Source: Pseudobdellovibrionaceae bacterium (GTDB lineage Bacteria > Bdellovibrionota > Bdellovibrionia > Bdellovibrionales > Bdellovibrionaceae). From it: a stretch of DNA of 64,000 bases. Shown one piece after another: positions 8,407 to 18,300 of this stretch. The position numbers were made by a program, and so were the translations under genes. The DNA lies in contig JADJYV010000006.1 in NCBI GenBank assembly GCA_016719575.1, forward strand, positions 330,457 through 394,456. Reading direction: 5' to 3'. The notes under the pieces were generated by a model that was given only the letters and a program-made list of their open reading frames with translations, was not told the origin of the DNA and made no database searches. Every line of letters begins with the position of its first letter. Position 1 is the first letter of the stretch.

Positions 8407-8836
8407 CAAAGCTCACTTTATAAGTGCGAAACTCGGCCAAAAAATCTTCCGCTAAAAGCCGTGATAACTGCTCCACGCTTGTATTTCTAACTGGAAGCAA
8501 GACTACTTCGTTAGCTGGAAACACATAAAAACGATCACGAAACGTGACTTCGAGACCCAGTCCCCGCTTTTGAAATTTCATTTCTGCATGTTGCTCTGGC
8601 AATATCACCATCTCATCCCAAAGATCGAGACGATCCTTAATGTATTTCTTGAAGACATTAAAATCGATGAAGAATCCGGAAGTCTCAAGTGCTTCCAGAC
8701 CAAGAATCCCGATCTCGACCCTGACCTGGTAATTGTGACCATGGAGTTTCTCGGCACGATGATCATCGAAAATCAAAAAATGGGCTGAAGAGAATTTAAA
8801 ATTTTGTTTTGCCAATTGTAAGGTCGTCGTTGTCAT
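8348..8836 (-). CDS. PTPS-III-type 6-pyruvoyltetrahydropterin synthase homolog
   Basis: A 162-residue T-fold enzyme with the zinc histidines in place: SAHF (His19) and HGHNY (His32, His34). The catalytic cysteine expected four residues before HGH is an alanine (Ala28), while a glutamate (Glu29) follows it. This Cys-less, Glu-bearing arrangement is that of PTPS-III, which in several bacteria and Plasmodium replaces dihydroneopterin aldolase (FolB) in folate synthesis. An ETP element near the C terminus fits the pterin-binding glutamate. It is divergent from queD, with only 14 bases between the two start codons. The folate role is inferred from the motif. Confidence 0.75.
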   Translation of the reverse strand: MTTTTLQLAKQNFKFSSAHFLIFDDHRAEKLHGHNYQVRVEIGILGLEALETSGFFIDFNVFKKYIKDRLDLWDEMVILPEQHAEMKFQKRGLGLEVTFRDRFYVFPANEVVLLPVRNTSVEQLSRLLAEDFLAEFRTYKVSFVSVYVEETPGQGATTRVTA

Positions 8837-8850
8837 AGTATTCCTATAGC

Positions 8851-9216
8851 ATGAAATTTAAACTCAAACAGCATTTTCAGATAGAGTCCGCAAGGTTTTT
8901 ACCTCATTTGGATAAAAGTCATCCCTGCTCGGCCATGCATGGTCATAGTTTTAAAATCTCTCTCACCCTCCTTGGAGAAACCGATGCCAAGCTAGGCTGG
9001 GTGATAGATTACAATGAAATTAAACTTAAAATGAAACCCCTCCTAGAACAATTGGATCACAGGGTTTTGAATGAAGTCCCTGGCCTTGAAAATCCTACCA
9101 CTGAACTCCTGGCTAAATGGCTTTTCGAAAAAGGCGTTAAAGTTTTGCCCCTCCTAACTCAGGTGAGCATTTCAGAAACTCAAGATAGCGAGTGCTGTTA
9201 TCCAGCCGATGTTTAA
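8851..9216 (+). CDS. queD: 6-carboxytetrahydropterin synthase QueD
   Basis: A 121-residue T-fold enzyme making 6-carboxy-tetrahydropterin from dihydroneopterin triphosphate, the first committed step to queuosine. It keeps the catalytic cysteine four residues before the zinc motif (CSAMHGHSF), a family DxxxLK-like stretch (VIDYNEIK) and the LDHRVLNE segment with its catalytic Asp-His pair. ISET near the C terminus carries the substrate-binding glutamate. A later queuosine gene, queG, lies at 38 kb. Confidence 0.9.
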   Translation: MKFKLKQHFQIESARFLPHLDKSHPCSAMHGHSFKISLTLLGETDAKLGWVIDYNEIKLKMKPLLEQLDHRVLNEVPGLENPTTELLAKWLFEKGVKVLPLLTQVSISETQDSECCYPADV

Positions 9217-9225
9217 CTTTGCAGC

Positions 9226-10074
9226 TTATGTGGGCGGTGGGGCCCAAACTAAGGCCTGACCATAACGAACATAACGATTGAGTTTCAGTTTTCCGGGATA
9301 AAGAGCTCTAAAACCTTCACTGTATACCATCACTACCGTGCTGCCCATTCGAAACATTCCAAGCTCTTGGCCCTTTTGAATTTCGATGGGATCTTGATAT
9401 TCAACGCTTTTATTTTCGCCCATCGGCGGCAGCTGATTTCCAATAAAATTCTTATCAAAGCTCAAAATAATTTGCCCCACATTGGTGGCTCCAACAAAAA
9501 CCAGCGAAACAGGGCCGAACTCGGTCGCAATGTCTAAAATTATTCTTTCGTTCACCGAAAATAGATCCTGGACATTCTCAACGCTCCACTTGTTAACTGG
9601 CCAAAGCTCCCCGGGAACATGAGTCACTTTACGGATAAACCCATCTACTGGTGAATGCACTCGATGGTAATCTGTCGGACACAAATAGTAGGTCACAAAA
9701 TATCCCTGATCGTAAATCTCAGCGGCATTTTCCTGAAATAAAAACTCTTTCAGGTGGTAATCTCGACCCTTTGCCTGAATCAGACGCCCCTGGTGAATTT
9801 CTCCATGCTCGCTGATTTGACTGTCCGCGGGATGAACCACCCAAGCCGACTCGGCGACGGGACGCCTTCCCGATTTAAGTTTGCGAACAAAAAAATCACC
9901 AAGGCTGGGGTACTTATCTAGTGGGAGTTCCGCTTCTCCCACGTTGATATTGTAAACGCGGGCAAAAATCTCGATGGTCAACCTGGCCCACCAACTGGGT
10001 CCTCGCCAATGGACAATTTTACCGACAAGATAGCTCAGGTGATTTCGCGGTAAGAATTTTGTAATGGCTGACAT
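9226..10074 (-). CDS. psd: Phosphatidylserine decarboxylase
   Basis: A 282-residue proenzyme making phosphatidylethanolamine at the inner membrane. The self-cleavage motif is visible as GST (residues 244-246), where the serine becomes the pyruvoyl group. HPADS (Asp83) and YHRVHSPVDG (His139) supply the rest of the Asp-His-Ser triad. Normal length for the family. Its start faces that of the flavoprotein gene at 10103 with 28 bases between them. Confidence 0.95.
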   Translation of the reverse strand: MSAITKFLPRNHLSYLVGKIVHWRGPSWWARLTIEIFARVYNINVGEAELPLDKYPSLGDFFVRKLKSGRRPVAESAWVVHPADSQISEHGEIHQGRLIQAKGRDYHLKEFLFQENAAEIYDQGYFVTYYLCPTDYHRVHSPVDGFIRKVTHVPGELWPVNKWSVENVQDLFSVNERIILDIATEFGPVSLVFVGATNVGQIILSFDKNFIGNQLPPMGENKSVEYQDPIEIQKGQELGMFRMGSTVVMVYSEGFRALYPGKLKLNRYVRYGQALVWAPPPT

Positions 10075-10102
10075 ATCCCTATTCTGGTGCTAGGCTTACT
10101 CT

Positions 10103-11635
10103 ATGTCACGCATTTTTCAGAATATCGAAGTTTCTATTGATTCCGATCTTGAGGAAAAGCTCCAGTATCTCATGCCCGAACATGGACCCTATCGAATCCT
10201 TCGTCAAAGCGTCGACGCCCGAAGATCGCACTCTGTTCACTTTGTCTACACTCTCGAAGTCGCTGAAAAGAATGAAACCTTAAAGACCGAAACTTTTGAA
10301 GTCCTTCGGCTGAATAAAACCATCCCAGACAAGCCTCTCATCGTGGGTTCTGGCCCCGCCGGTCTCTTTGCCGCCCTTCGCTTGGTCGAAAGAGGCATCC
10401 CTTGTGTCCTTTTTGAGAGAGGCTCAGAAAGCTCTGAGCGGATCAAAGGCATCAATCGTTTCTGGCGCTACGGAGAACTCGATCCCCGCAACAATGTTTG
10501 TTACGGCGAGGGCGGCGCCGGACTCTACTCCGATGGCAAACTCATCACTCGCATAAAATCCCCGCATATTCCTTATGTCCTCAATCGCCTCGTACAATTT
10601 GGGGCCCCAGCAGAAATCCAATGGCTCGCCAATCCTCATGTGGGCTCTGATAAAATCCGCAGAGTCATTCCAAAAATGCGTGAGTTTTTAAAGGCCCATG
10701 GCTGCGAAATCCACTTCAACACTCGAGTGACTGAAATTCTATTTGAAAACAAAAAAACTACGGGGGTTATCACTGAACACGGAAAATCCTTCCGCTCACC
10801 CCATGTCATCCTGGCGACTGGCCACTCCGCGGAAGATATGATCATGCACCTCGCTGAGAAAGAAGTTTTGCTAGATGGAAAATCATTTGCCATGGGGCTT
10901 CGAATTGAGCACCCACAAAAAGTGATCAACAAAATCCAGTACCGAGATTTTGCCGAGCACCCCAAGCTTGGCTCTGCCAATTACAAACTGGCAGACCACG
11001 ACCACAAAACGAATATCGGAGTCTATAGCTTTTGCATGTGCCCGGGAGGCTATGTTCTTTCAAGCGGCACCGAATCCGATGGTCTCGTTTGCAATGGCAT
11101 GAGCAATTACAATCGCAATTCGCCCTTTGCCAATGCGGCCATGGTTGTGAGTATTGATCATCACAAAAACTTCGGAAACGATATTTTTGGAGGACTCAAA
11201 TTGCGTCGAGCTCTCGAGACGCAAGCCTATCAGTCGGTGATTGCTGCCGGAGGAAAACGAGAACTGCCTGCACAAAACTTATTCGACTTTATAAAGGGTC
11301 GCTCCGGCAAAGTGATTCCGGGCTCATGCCCCTCTGGAACTAAGGCCGTTCGTCTCGATGAGCTTTTGCCGCCCTTTATCCGTCATCGTATTCTGTCAGG
11401 GCTTGAAACTTTCAATCGATCCATGAAGGGCTTTATTTCTCCCGAAGCACAACTCTATGGCGTTGAATCCCGCACCAGCTGCCCCATCCGTGTAACTCGC
11501 GACGACGAAACCCTGCAAAGTCTCAGCCACCAAGGACTCTATCCCGCGGGAGAAGGGGCCGGCTATGCTGGCGGGATCACCTCCGCCGCCTGCGACGGAG
11601 TCCGTATCGCCGATAAAATCTACGAGCTTTATTAA
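10103..11635 (+). CDS. FAD-dependent dehydrogenase, COG2509 family
   Basis: A 510-residue flavoprotein. After an N-terminal domain of about 75 residues comes the Rossmann FAD-binding motif VGSGPAGLFAALRL (81-94) with an acidic FERG at the end of the second strand, then the family signature CYGEGGAGLYSDGKL and a C-terminal GEGAGYAGGITSAA that closes around the FAD. This matches the uncharacterised COG2509 dehydrogenases; substrate unknown. Confidence 0.85.
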   Translation: MSRIFQNIEVSIDSDLEEKLQYLMPEHGPYRILRQSVDARRSHSVHFVYTLEVAEKNETLKTETFEVLRLNKTIPDKPLIVGSGPAGLFAALRLVERGIPCVLFERGSESSERIKGINRFWRYGELDPRNNVCYGEGGAGLYSDGKLITRIKSPHIPYVLNRLVQFGAPAEIQWLANPHVGSDKIRRVIPKMREFLKAHGCEIHFNTRVTEILFENKKTTGVITEHGKSFRSPHVILATGHSAEDMIMHLAEKEVLLDGKSFAMGLRIEHPQKVINKIQYRDFAEHPKLGSANYKLADHDHKTNIGVYSFCMCPGGYVLSSGTESDGLVCNGMSNYNRNSPFANAAMVVSIDHHKNFGNDIFGGLKLRRALETQAYQSVIAAGGKRELPAQNLFDFIKGRSGKVIPGSCPSGTKAVRLDELLPPFIRHRILSGLETFNRSMKGFISPEAQLYGVESRTSCPIRVTRDDETLQSLSHQGLYPAGEGAGYAGGITSAACDGVRIADKIYELY

Positions 11636-11642
11636 AAATCAT

Positions 11643-12212
11643 TTAGTTGAAATTATAGGCAACGCCAGCGAGATGGCTCCATACTTCGAAGGACGTTTTC
11701 TGGTCATTGACTATCTGATTCACAGAGTACCACGACGTTTTGTACTGCAAGGACCACTTTTCGTTCAAATGATAGCGAGCCAACGCTGATACTGTGAAAG
11801 TACCATAGGTCGTTGCATAGTCCGGGTCAAACTGCATAAGACTGATTTGTGAAAAGCCAATTCCCAGAAGAAGATAAAACGCATCTCTATTGTAAACTTT
11901 CACAAACGGAATAAAAGAAAAACTCTCAACAGCAGCGCGCTTGTTGTTCGCCAGTGCAAATTCATTGGTATCATGATTCACACGCACCCCCGACCAATCA
12001 AAAGAAAATATCCCGCCTGGCAAACCAAAATTAAACCCCAGAGAATAGGTTCCCGCCGAATCTTCCGTGGTCAAATAACCCGTTTGCAAAGCAACACCGC
12101 CTGCAACCGTAAATTCCAAGCGCGGAAACTCACTGACCTGAATGTACTCTGGAGTTGTCGCTTGACCTATGCCGCTTGCGAATAAAACTAAAATTAAAAT
12201 TAGTGCTCTCAT
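11643..12212 (-). CDS. Outer-membrane beta-barrel-like protein
   Basis: A 189-residue protein with a signal peptide (cleavage likely after GQA near residue 18). Alternating polar and hydrophobic strands rich in Tyr and Phe run to the C terminus, which ends VAYNFN, close to the aromatic-ending strand of outer-membrane barrels. No family recognised. It follows the RND transporter gene by about 30 bases on the same strand, so it may be the last gene of that operon. Its Shine-Dalgarno site sits in the loop of a hairpin. Confidence 0.6.
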   Translation of the reverse strand: MRALILILVLFASGIGQATTPEYIQVSEFPRLEFTVAGGVALQTGYLTTEDSAGTYSLGFNFGLPGGIFSFDWSGVRVNHDTNEFALANNKRAAVESFSFIPFVKVYNRDAFYLLLGIGFSQISLMQFDPDYATTYGTFTVSALARYHLNEKWSLQYKTSWYSVNQIVNDQKTSFEVWSHLAGVAYNFN

Positions 12213-12214
12213 TG

Positions 12215-12234
12215 AATATCCTCCTTTGGATATT
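12215..12234 (-). promoter_or_regulatory. Hairpin presenting the Shine-Dalgarno site of the barrel gene
   Basis: On the minus strand AATATCC-AAAGGA-GGATATT forms a perfect 7-bp stem. The ribosome-binding sequence AAAGGAGG spans the loop and the first stem bases, and the ATG follows 2 bases after the stem. It could modulate translation; this is inferred from structure only. Confidence 0.4.
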
Positions 12235-12244
12235 ATTAAACATC

Positions 12245-15200
12245 TTATTCTTCTGTGCTCACAAATTTACCGAATTTTTGATTTCCCCACTGGCGAATTT
12301 TCTCCACATACCCATAGGCCGCAGGCACAACCACCAATGTCAGCAAAGTCGAACTAACCAACCCACCAATAATTGCAACTCCCATGCTCATTCGTTGCTT
12401 AGACGCTTCATTGAGGCCGATCGCGACTGGCAACATTCCGGCAATCAAAGCTATGCTTGTCATCAAAATCGGACGCAATCTGTTTTTTCCACCCCTGAGA
12501 ATCGCCTCGCGCAAGGGCAGGCCCGCCTGCAGGGATTGATTGATATAATCAACCAAAATAATCGAATTTTTAGTCGCAATCCCCAGAAGCATCACACATC
12601 CTATCATCGAAAAAAGATCCAAAGAGCTTTGGGTCAACCAAAGGCTATAAAAGGCTCCGCAGGCCGCTAGTGGGAGCACCAACATGATCGTAAAGGGAGT
12701 GACAAAAGATTCATAAAGAGAGGCAAGAACCATGTAAATAAAAACAACTCCAAGACCCATTGCAATCGCTACATTAATAATCAACTCCTGAAAATTTTCA
12801 GCTTGCCCTACAAACTTGTAGCGCATTCCCGAAGGTAACGCATGCTCCACTTCAAAAAGTTTTTTAATGTCGGTGATGACGCCTCCCATTCCAGGGCCCT
12901 TGGGATTAATATCTCCGTTGATCTGAATGTAGCGGACACGATCTTGACGGTTAATGCTGGTTGGCCCTTGGGCCTCTTTGACATCCGCAAACAGACGCAG
13001 ATAAGTCAGGCGTCCGTTCATTGCTGGAATACGGATATTCGGAAGAGATTCGCGAACATCTCTTTGGTCTTCTTTTAAGCGAATTCGAATGTCATATTCT
13101 TTTCCATTTTCACGAAACACGGCGGGCGTCACGCCCTCAACAAGGGCCCGCATCTCGTTTCCAACTTGGGTGTTAAGCACTCCCACTTGCGCCGCGCGGA
13201 TCGGATCGATTGCGATCTGAATTTCAGGTTTGCCTGGACGATAGCTGCTATCGACATCCGATAAAGCTGGATGATTCTTTAACTTTTCAATAACAAACTT
13301 CGCTTCTTGTTCAAGCTGAGTCTGATCACTGCCGATGATATTTAAATTAAATGGTCGCTGCCCGCCGCCAGCCTTGTCTTGATCCTTTACTAGTGGATTT
13401 GCCTCTGCAAAAACCTTTAATTTTTCACGCACGACTTCTTTGAATTCGCTGGTGTTGAGTTTGCGTTTGCGAGAGGGCACCATCTCAATATAAATACCCG
13501 CTTTGTTTGATTCGCCACTGCCATTTCCGACAGTTAACACCGTTTGTGCTATTTCTTTATGGTCTCGCAACATCGAATCTACTTTTTTTGCTACCTGATC
13601 CATGCGTTCAAGACTTGCCCCTGGCGGAAGATCTAAGGAGACCATAAATTCCCCGTTATCTTGTGCCGGCAAAAATGTTTTTGGAATGTATTTAGTGATA
13701 ATCAAAGAAAAAACAAAAATTCCGAGAGCACTCAAAAGAATCAGCTTCGGTCGATCCATAGCAACCCCTAAAAGTTGCACGTACTTGTCCTCGAGCCAGG
13801 TTTGAAAGCGATCAAAAAGCTTAAGAAGCTTTTCAACACTGGCTATCATTTTGTTGGTAGAAAGTTTTTTGTCACCAATTGCTTCATGAGTTTTGCCTGC
13901 AAAATACGCCGACATCATTGGCGCCATGGTGATCGCATCCACCAAAGAAATCATCATGGCAAAACAAATCGTCAAGCCAAACTCTTTAAAGAACTGACCA
14001 ACCACTCCCTGCAAAAAGCCAATAGGTCCAAAAACAGCAATCACGGTCATTGTCGTCGCCACAACAGCTAATAAAACCTCTTTTGTGCCCTCTAACGAAG
14101 CTTTTTTGGGGGACTTTCCCATCTCCAGGTGACGAAAAATATTTTCGCGAACGACGATGGCATCATCAACAAGCAAACCAACCGCCAGAGACAGCGCCAA
14201 AAGTGTCATGATATTAATGGAAAAACCCGCAACGGCCATCATGATAAAAGCCCCGAGCAACGAATTCGGAAGAGCTAAAGAGGTAATGAGTGTGGAACGC
14301 AGGGATCCCAAGAAGAAAAAAACCACTAAGACTGTTAAAATAATTCCGATAACGATTGTCTCTTTTACGTCCGCCACATTCGCGCGAATGGGTTTGGCTC
14401 CATCTTGAACAAGAGTCAGGTTTCCCTTGCCTTTAATTTCCGCATTGATCAATTCAATGCGTTTTTTGATATTATCAGCGACCGCAACAGTATTCGCTCC
14501 AGACTGACGATAGGCCCTCAGGACAACTCCTGGTTTGCCGTTGACATAAGTCCTAGAGGTTTCTTCTTGGAGAGTATCCAAAACATCCGCCACTTCGCCA
14601 ATTTTAACCGGATGTTGAAAGTTTTGATAATTGATCGGAACTTGGCGAATTTCTTGGATACTTCGATACTCTCCCAGCGTTCGAACCACTTTGGTTTTGT
14701 CTAGTTGATCAATTTTTCCAGCCGGGGTGTTTTTTCCGGTCGACCCAAGAGTCGCGCGGATCGAAGAGGCTGAGATTTCGCGATCAGAGAGCTTCTTTAA
14801 GTCCAGCTCGACCCGAATCTCGCGCTTTCGTCCGCCCATAATCTCGACCAAACCGACTTGGTCGACTTGTTCTATGCGAGGTTTAACCACCTGATCTGCG
14901 AGGTCATAGAGTTCTGCCGGTGGTAAAGAAGATTCAAGGGCCATCATTACGATGGCCTGGTCCGCAGGATCCACTCGGCGAATCGTCGGATCGTCTGAGT
15001 CATCTGGCAGGCGGTTTTTAACTCGAGAGACGCGGTCACGCACTTGCTGTTCGGCATTTTTGATATCGACAGAGAGATTGAACTCAACGATGACAATGCT
15101 AAGGCCTTCTTGACTAATCGAACTCAGTGATTTTATCCCCGATACCGAAGCCACTTCGTCCTCTATGGGTTTCGTGACTAAGGTTTCCATTTCGCTCGGT

Positions 15201-15358
15201 CCGGCTCCAGGATAAGACGTGTGAATGGCAACAATCGGAAAGGTCACGTCTGGAAACAAGTTGACCGAAAGACTTTTCAACGAAATCCAGCCCGCAATGA
15301 TAATCAGAACAAAAAGGCAGGTAATAAAAACGGGACGTCGGATGGAAAGTTCAACCAT
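12245..15358 (-). CDS. RND-family (AcrB/HAE1 type) efflux transporter
   Basis: A 1037-residue inner-membrane transporter of the usual RND length. It begins with the typical short N-terminal cytoplasmic stretch and first helix, followed by a periplasmic loop starting NLFPDVTFPIV. The proton-relay aspartates in helix 4 are seen in VGLLVDDAIVV. It lies 15 bases behind icmF in the same direction. No periplasmic adaptor or TolC gene is adjacent, so partners must be encoded elsewhere. Substrate unknown. Confidence 0.93.
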   Translation of the reverse strand: MVELSIRRPVFITCLFVLIIIAGWISLKSLSVNLFPDVTFPIVAIHTSYPGAGPSEMETLVTKPIEDEVASVSGIKSLSSISQEGLSIVIVEFNLSVDIKNAEQQVRDRVSRVKNRLPDDSDDPTIRRVDPADQAIVMMALESSLPPAELYDLADQVVKPRIEQVDQVGLVEIMGGRKREIRVELDLKKLSDREISASSIRATLGSTGKNTPAGKIDQLDKTKVVRTLGEYRSIQEIRQVPINYQNFQHPVKIGEVADVLDTLQEETSRTYVNGKPGVVLRAYRQSGANTVAVADNIKKRIELINAEIKGKGNLTLVQDGAKPIRANVADVKETIVIGIILTVLVVFFFLGSLRSTLITSLALPNSLLGAFIMMAVAGFSINIMTLLALSLAVGLLVDDAIVVRENIFRHLEMGKSPKKASLEGTKEVLLAVVATTMTVIAVFGPIGFLQGVVGQFFKEFGLTICFAMMISLVDAITMAPMMSAYFAGKTHEAIGDKKLSTNKMIASVEKLLKLFDRFQTWLEDKYVQLLGVAMDRPKLILLSALGIFVFSLIITKYIPKTFLPAQDNGEFMVSLDLPPGASLERMDQVAKKVDSMLRDHKEIAQTVLTVGNGSGESNKAGIYIEMVPSRKRKLNTSEFKEVVREKLKVFAEANPLVKDQDKAGGGQRPFNLNIIGSDQTQLEQEAKFVIEKLKNHPALSDVDSSYRPGKPEIQIAIDPIRAAQVGVLNTQVGNEMRALVEGVTPAVFRENGKEYDIRIRLKEDQRDVRESLPNIRIPAMNGRLTYLRLFADVKEAQGPTSINRQDRVRYIQINGDINPKGPGMGGVITDIKKLFEVEHALPSGMRYKFVGQAENFQELIINVAIAMGLGVVFIYMVLASLYESFVTPFTIMLVLPLAACGAFYSLWLTQSSLDLFSMIGCVMLLGIATKNSIILVDYINQSLQAGLPLREAILRGGKNRLRPILMTSIALIAGMLPVAIGLNEASKQRMSMGVAIIGGLVSSTLLTLVVVPAAYGYVEKIRQWGNQKFGKFVSTEE

Positions 15359-15373
15359 AGTCTTTTGGCCCCT

Positions 15374-18300
15374 TTATAAATTTCTTCGGTATTGACCACC
15401 AACCTCATAAAGAGCCTCAGTCATTTGGTAGAGACTGCAAGATCTAGCGGCCTTCATCAGAGCAGCAAAAATATTTTCACCGCTTAAAACTGCCTTCTTT
15501 AAATTTGCAATTTCTTGAGTCGCAACATCCTTGTGTCTTTTTTGAAAAAGTCTCACACTGTCGAGCTGCTGATTCTTTTCCTCATATGAGGCCCTTGCGA
15601 GTTCGATTTTTGGCGCTACGTACTCAGATTTAAGAGTTTTCGGGTCAATAAACGTATTCACCCCGATAATTGGCAAAGTCCCGTCATGTTTCAAACGCTC
15701 ATAATACAAAGACTCTTCTTGAATTTTTGAGCGCTGATACTGTGTCTCCATCGCCCCTAAAACTCCACCCCTCTCATTGATTTTCTTAAATTCGTTAAGC
15801 ACCGCTTCTTCAACGAGATCCGTCAGCTCTTCAAAAAAGTAGCTGCCTTGATTCGGGTTTTCGTTTTTCGAAACTCCAAACTCTTTGTTGATAATCATCT
15901 GAATAGCCATCGCACGACGGACCGATTCCTCTGTTGGCGTCGTGATGGCCTCATCATAAGCATTGGTATGTAAACTATTGCAATTATCATAGAGCGCAAT
16001 CAAAGCCTGCAATGTCGTACGAATGTCATTAAAGTCGATTTCTTGGGCATGCAAAGAGCGTCCCGAAGTTTGAATGTGATATTTCAACTTTTGCGAACGG
16101 TCATCGGCTTTGTAAAGATCCCGCATGGCAACGGCCCAAATTCGTCGTGCCACCCTACCCAGCACTGCATACTCTGGATCTAAACCGTTTGAAAAAAAGA
16201 ACGAAAGATTTTGCGCGAAATCATCAACATTCAGACCTCGAGAGAGATAGTACTCAACAAAGGTAAAACCATTGCTCAGAGTGAAGGCGAGCTGACTGAT
16301 TGGATTCGCGCCGGCCTCTGCAATATGATAACCGGAAATGCTCACCGAATAGAAATTCTTTACACCCTTTTGAACAAAGTATTCTTGAATATCCCCCATC
16401 ATTTTTAGAGCAAAATTAATTGAAAAAATACAAGTATTCTGTCCTTGATCTTCTTTGAGAATGTCCGCCTGAACCGTTCCGCGAATTTGCCGAATCGTCC
16501 CATCGGCAATTTCATTGCGTTCGGATTCAGTCAGAACTCGTTTGAGCTCCTTTTCTTTCTTTTCAACTTGTTGATCGATGGCGGTATTAAAATAAAAAGC
16601 CAGAATCATCGGGGCAGGGCCATTGATTGTCATGCTCACACTCGTGTTTGGCGAGCACAAATCAAAACCCGCATAGAGTTTCTTCATATCTTCAAGATTG
16701 CAGATACTCACGCCAGACTCACCGACTTTACCAAAAATATCGGGCCTTGTGTCTGGATCTTGCCCATACAACGTCACAGAATCAAAAGCCGTTGATAAAC
16801 GCAGCGCAGACTCCCCTTTGGTTAAATAGTGAAATCTCCGATTCGTCCGTTCGGGAGTCCCCTCGCCAGCAAACATTCTCTTGGGATCCTCGTCGGCCCG
16901 TTTTAACGGGAACACCCCGGCCGTATAGGGAAACTCCCCTGGAACGTTTTCTAATTTAAAATACTTAAAACGATCTCCCCAATCCTTAAACTTAGGAACG
17001 ACCACGCGTGGAATTCTCGTTCCGCTCAGGCTTTCGTTAGTTAGCTTTTGACGAATTTCTTTTCCCCGGACTTTAAATACAAACTCGTCTCCAGAATAGG
17101 CAGCGGCGAATTGGTCCCAGCCCTTAAGAGCGCTGAGTTCCTCTGCCGTAAAATCTTTTTCTAATTCGTGCTGAATTTTTTCCAGTTCGCTAGGAGCGGT
17201 CTTCAATAAAGCTCCTATTCTCTGCAAGGAGCCCAGCGTTGAAGCCTTTTCGGCGAGACTTTCTGCCCGCTGTTTGTATTTGTGGACGACAGCCACAATC
17301 TCAGCCAAATAACTTTGTCGATCGGCAGGAATAATTGTGTGCTCATCTGCCGAAAGAATATTCTGGCGGAATTCGGGATGGACCCCCCAGGTTGATTTTC
17401 CAGTTTTGTTTTCTAGCAATTCTACAATTTTAAAAAAGAGCTTATTTACTCCGCCGTCATTGAATTGCGAAGCCTGAGTGAGATAGACTGGCACGTCCGT
17501 CTTGTCTTCAAAAATCTTTCGAGATCTTCTAAATTGTTTGCTGACATCACGAAGGGCATCCAAGGCACCACGACGATCTGCTTTATTTACAGCAATCAAA
17601 TCGGCAAAGTCTATCATGTCAATTTTTTCTAACTGTGACTGCGCACCAAAATCAGAAGTCATCACATACATCGCAATATCACTGACTTCGGTGATGGCCA
17701 CATTCCCCTGTCCAATGCCCGAAGTTTCAGCGATGATCAAATCGAAATCCAATTCCTTTAAAAAAGTCAAAATAGAAGGAAGACTTGAAGCAATCTCTCG
17801 CCCAGACCCTCGAGAGGCCACTGACCGCATATAGACCCGCCCCCGACTCAGGGAGTTCATACGAATACGGTCTCCGAGCAAAGACCCTCCTGTTTTTCGC
17901 TTTGAGGGATCGACGCAAACAACACCAATATTTTTATCAGGATAGGCGTTTAAAAATCTCTGGACGATTTCATCAATTAGGCTCGATTTTCCAGCACCGC
18001 CAGTCCCCGTAATACCTAGAACCAAAGGATTCTTATTTTGAGCTCTAAAGTTTTTGAACTCAATTTCTGATGAATGGCCGCTTTCAATAAAAGAAAGAGC
18101 CCGCCCGAGTTCAAAAGAAGGGACCGGGTCTTGCTTAAATGGATTCTCAATAGCGCGCAAGACAACCTGAGGCTGGGCCTCCTCGATATTAAAATCACAT
18201 CCCCGCACAATCATTTCAATCATGCCGTGCAAACCCAATCTGCGGCCATCATCAGGATGGAATATTTGAGCAATGCCGTAATCTTCTAATGCCTTTTTTT

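Noticed and set aside
12155..12670. A 171-codon plus-strand frame across the barrel gene start and RND end
   Set aside because: Antisense to the RND transporter, with low-complexity residues; not a gene.
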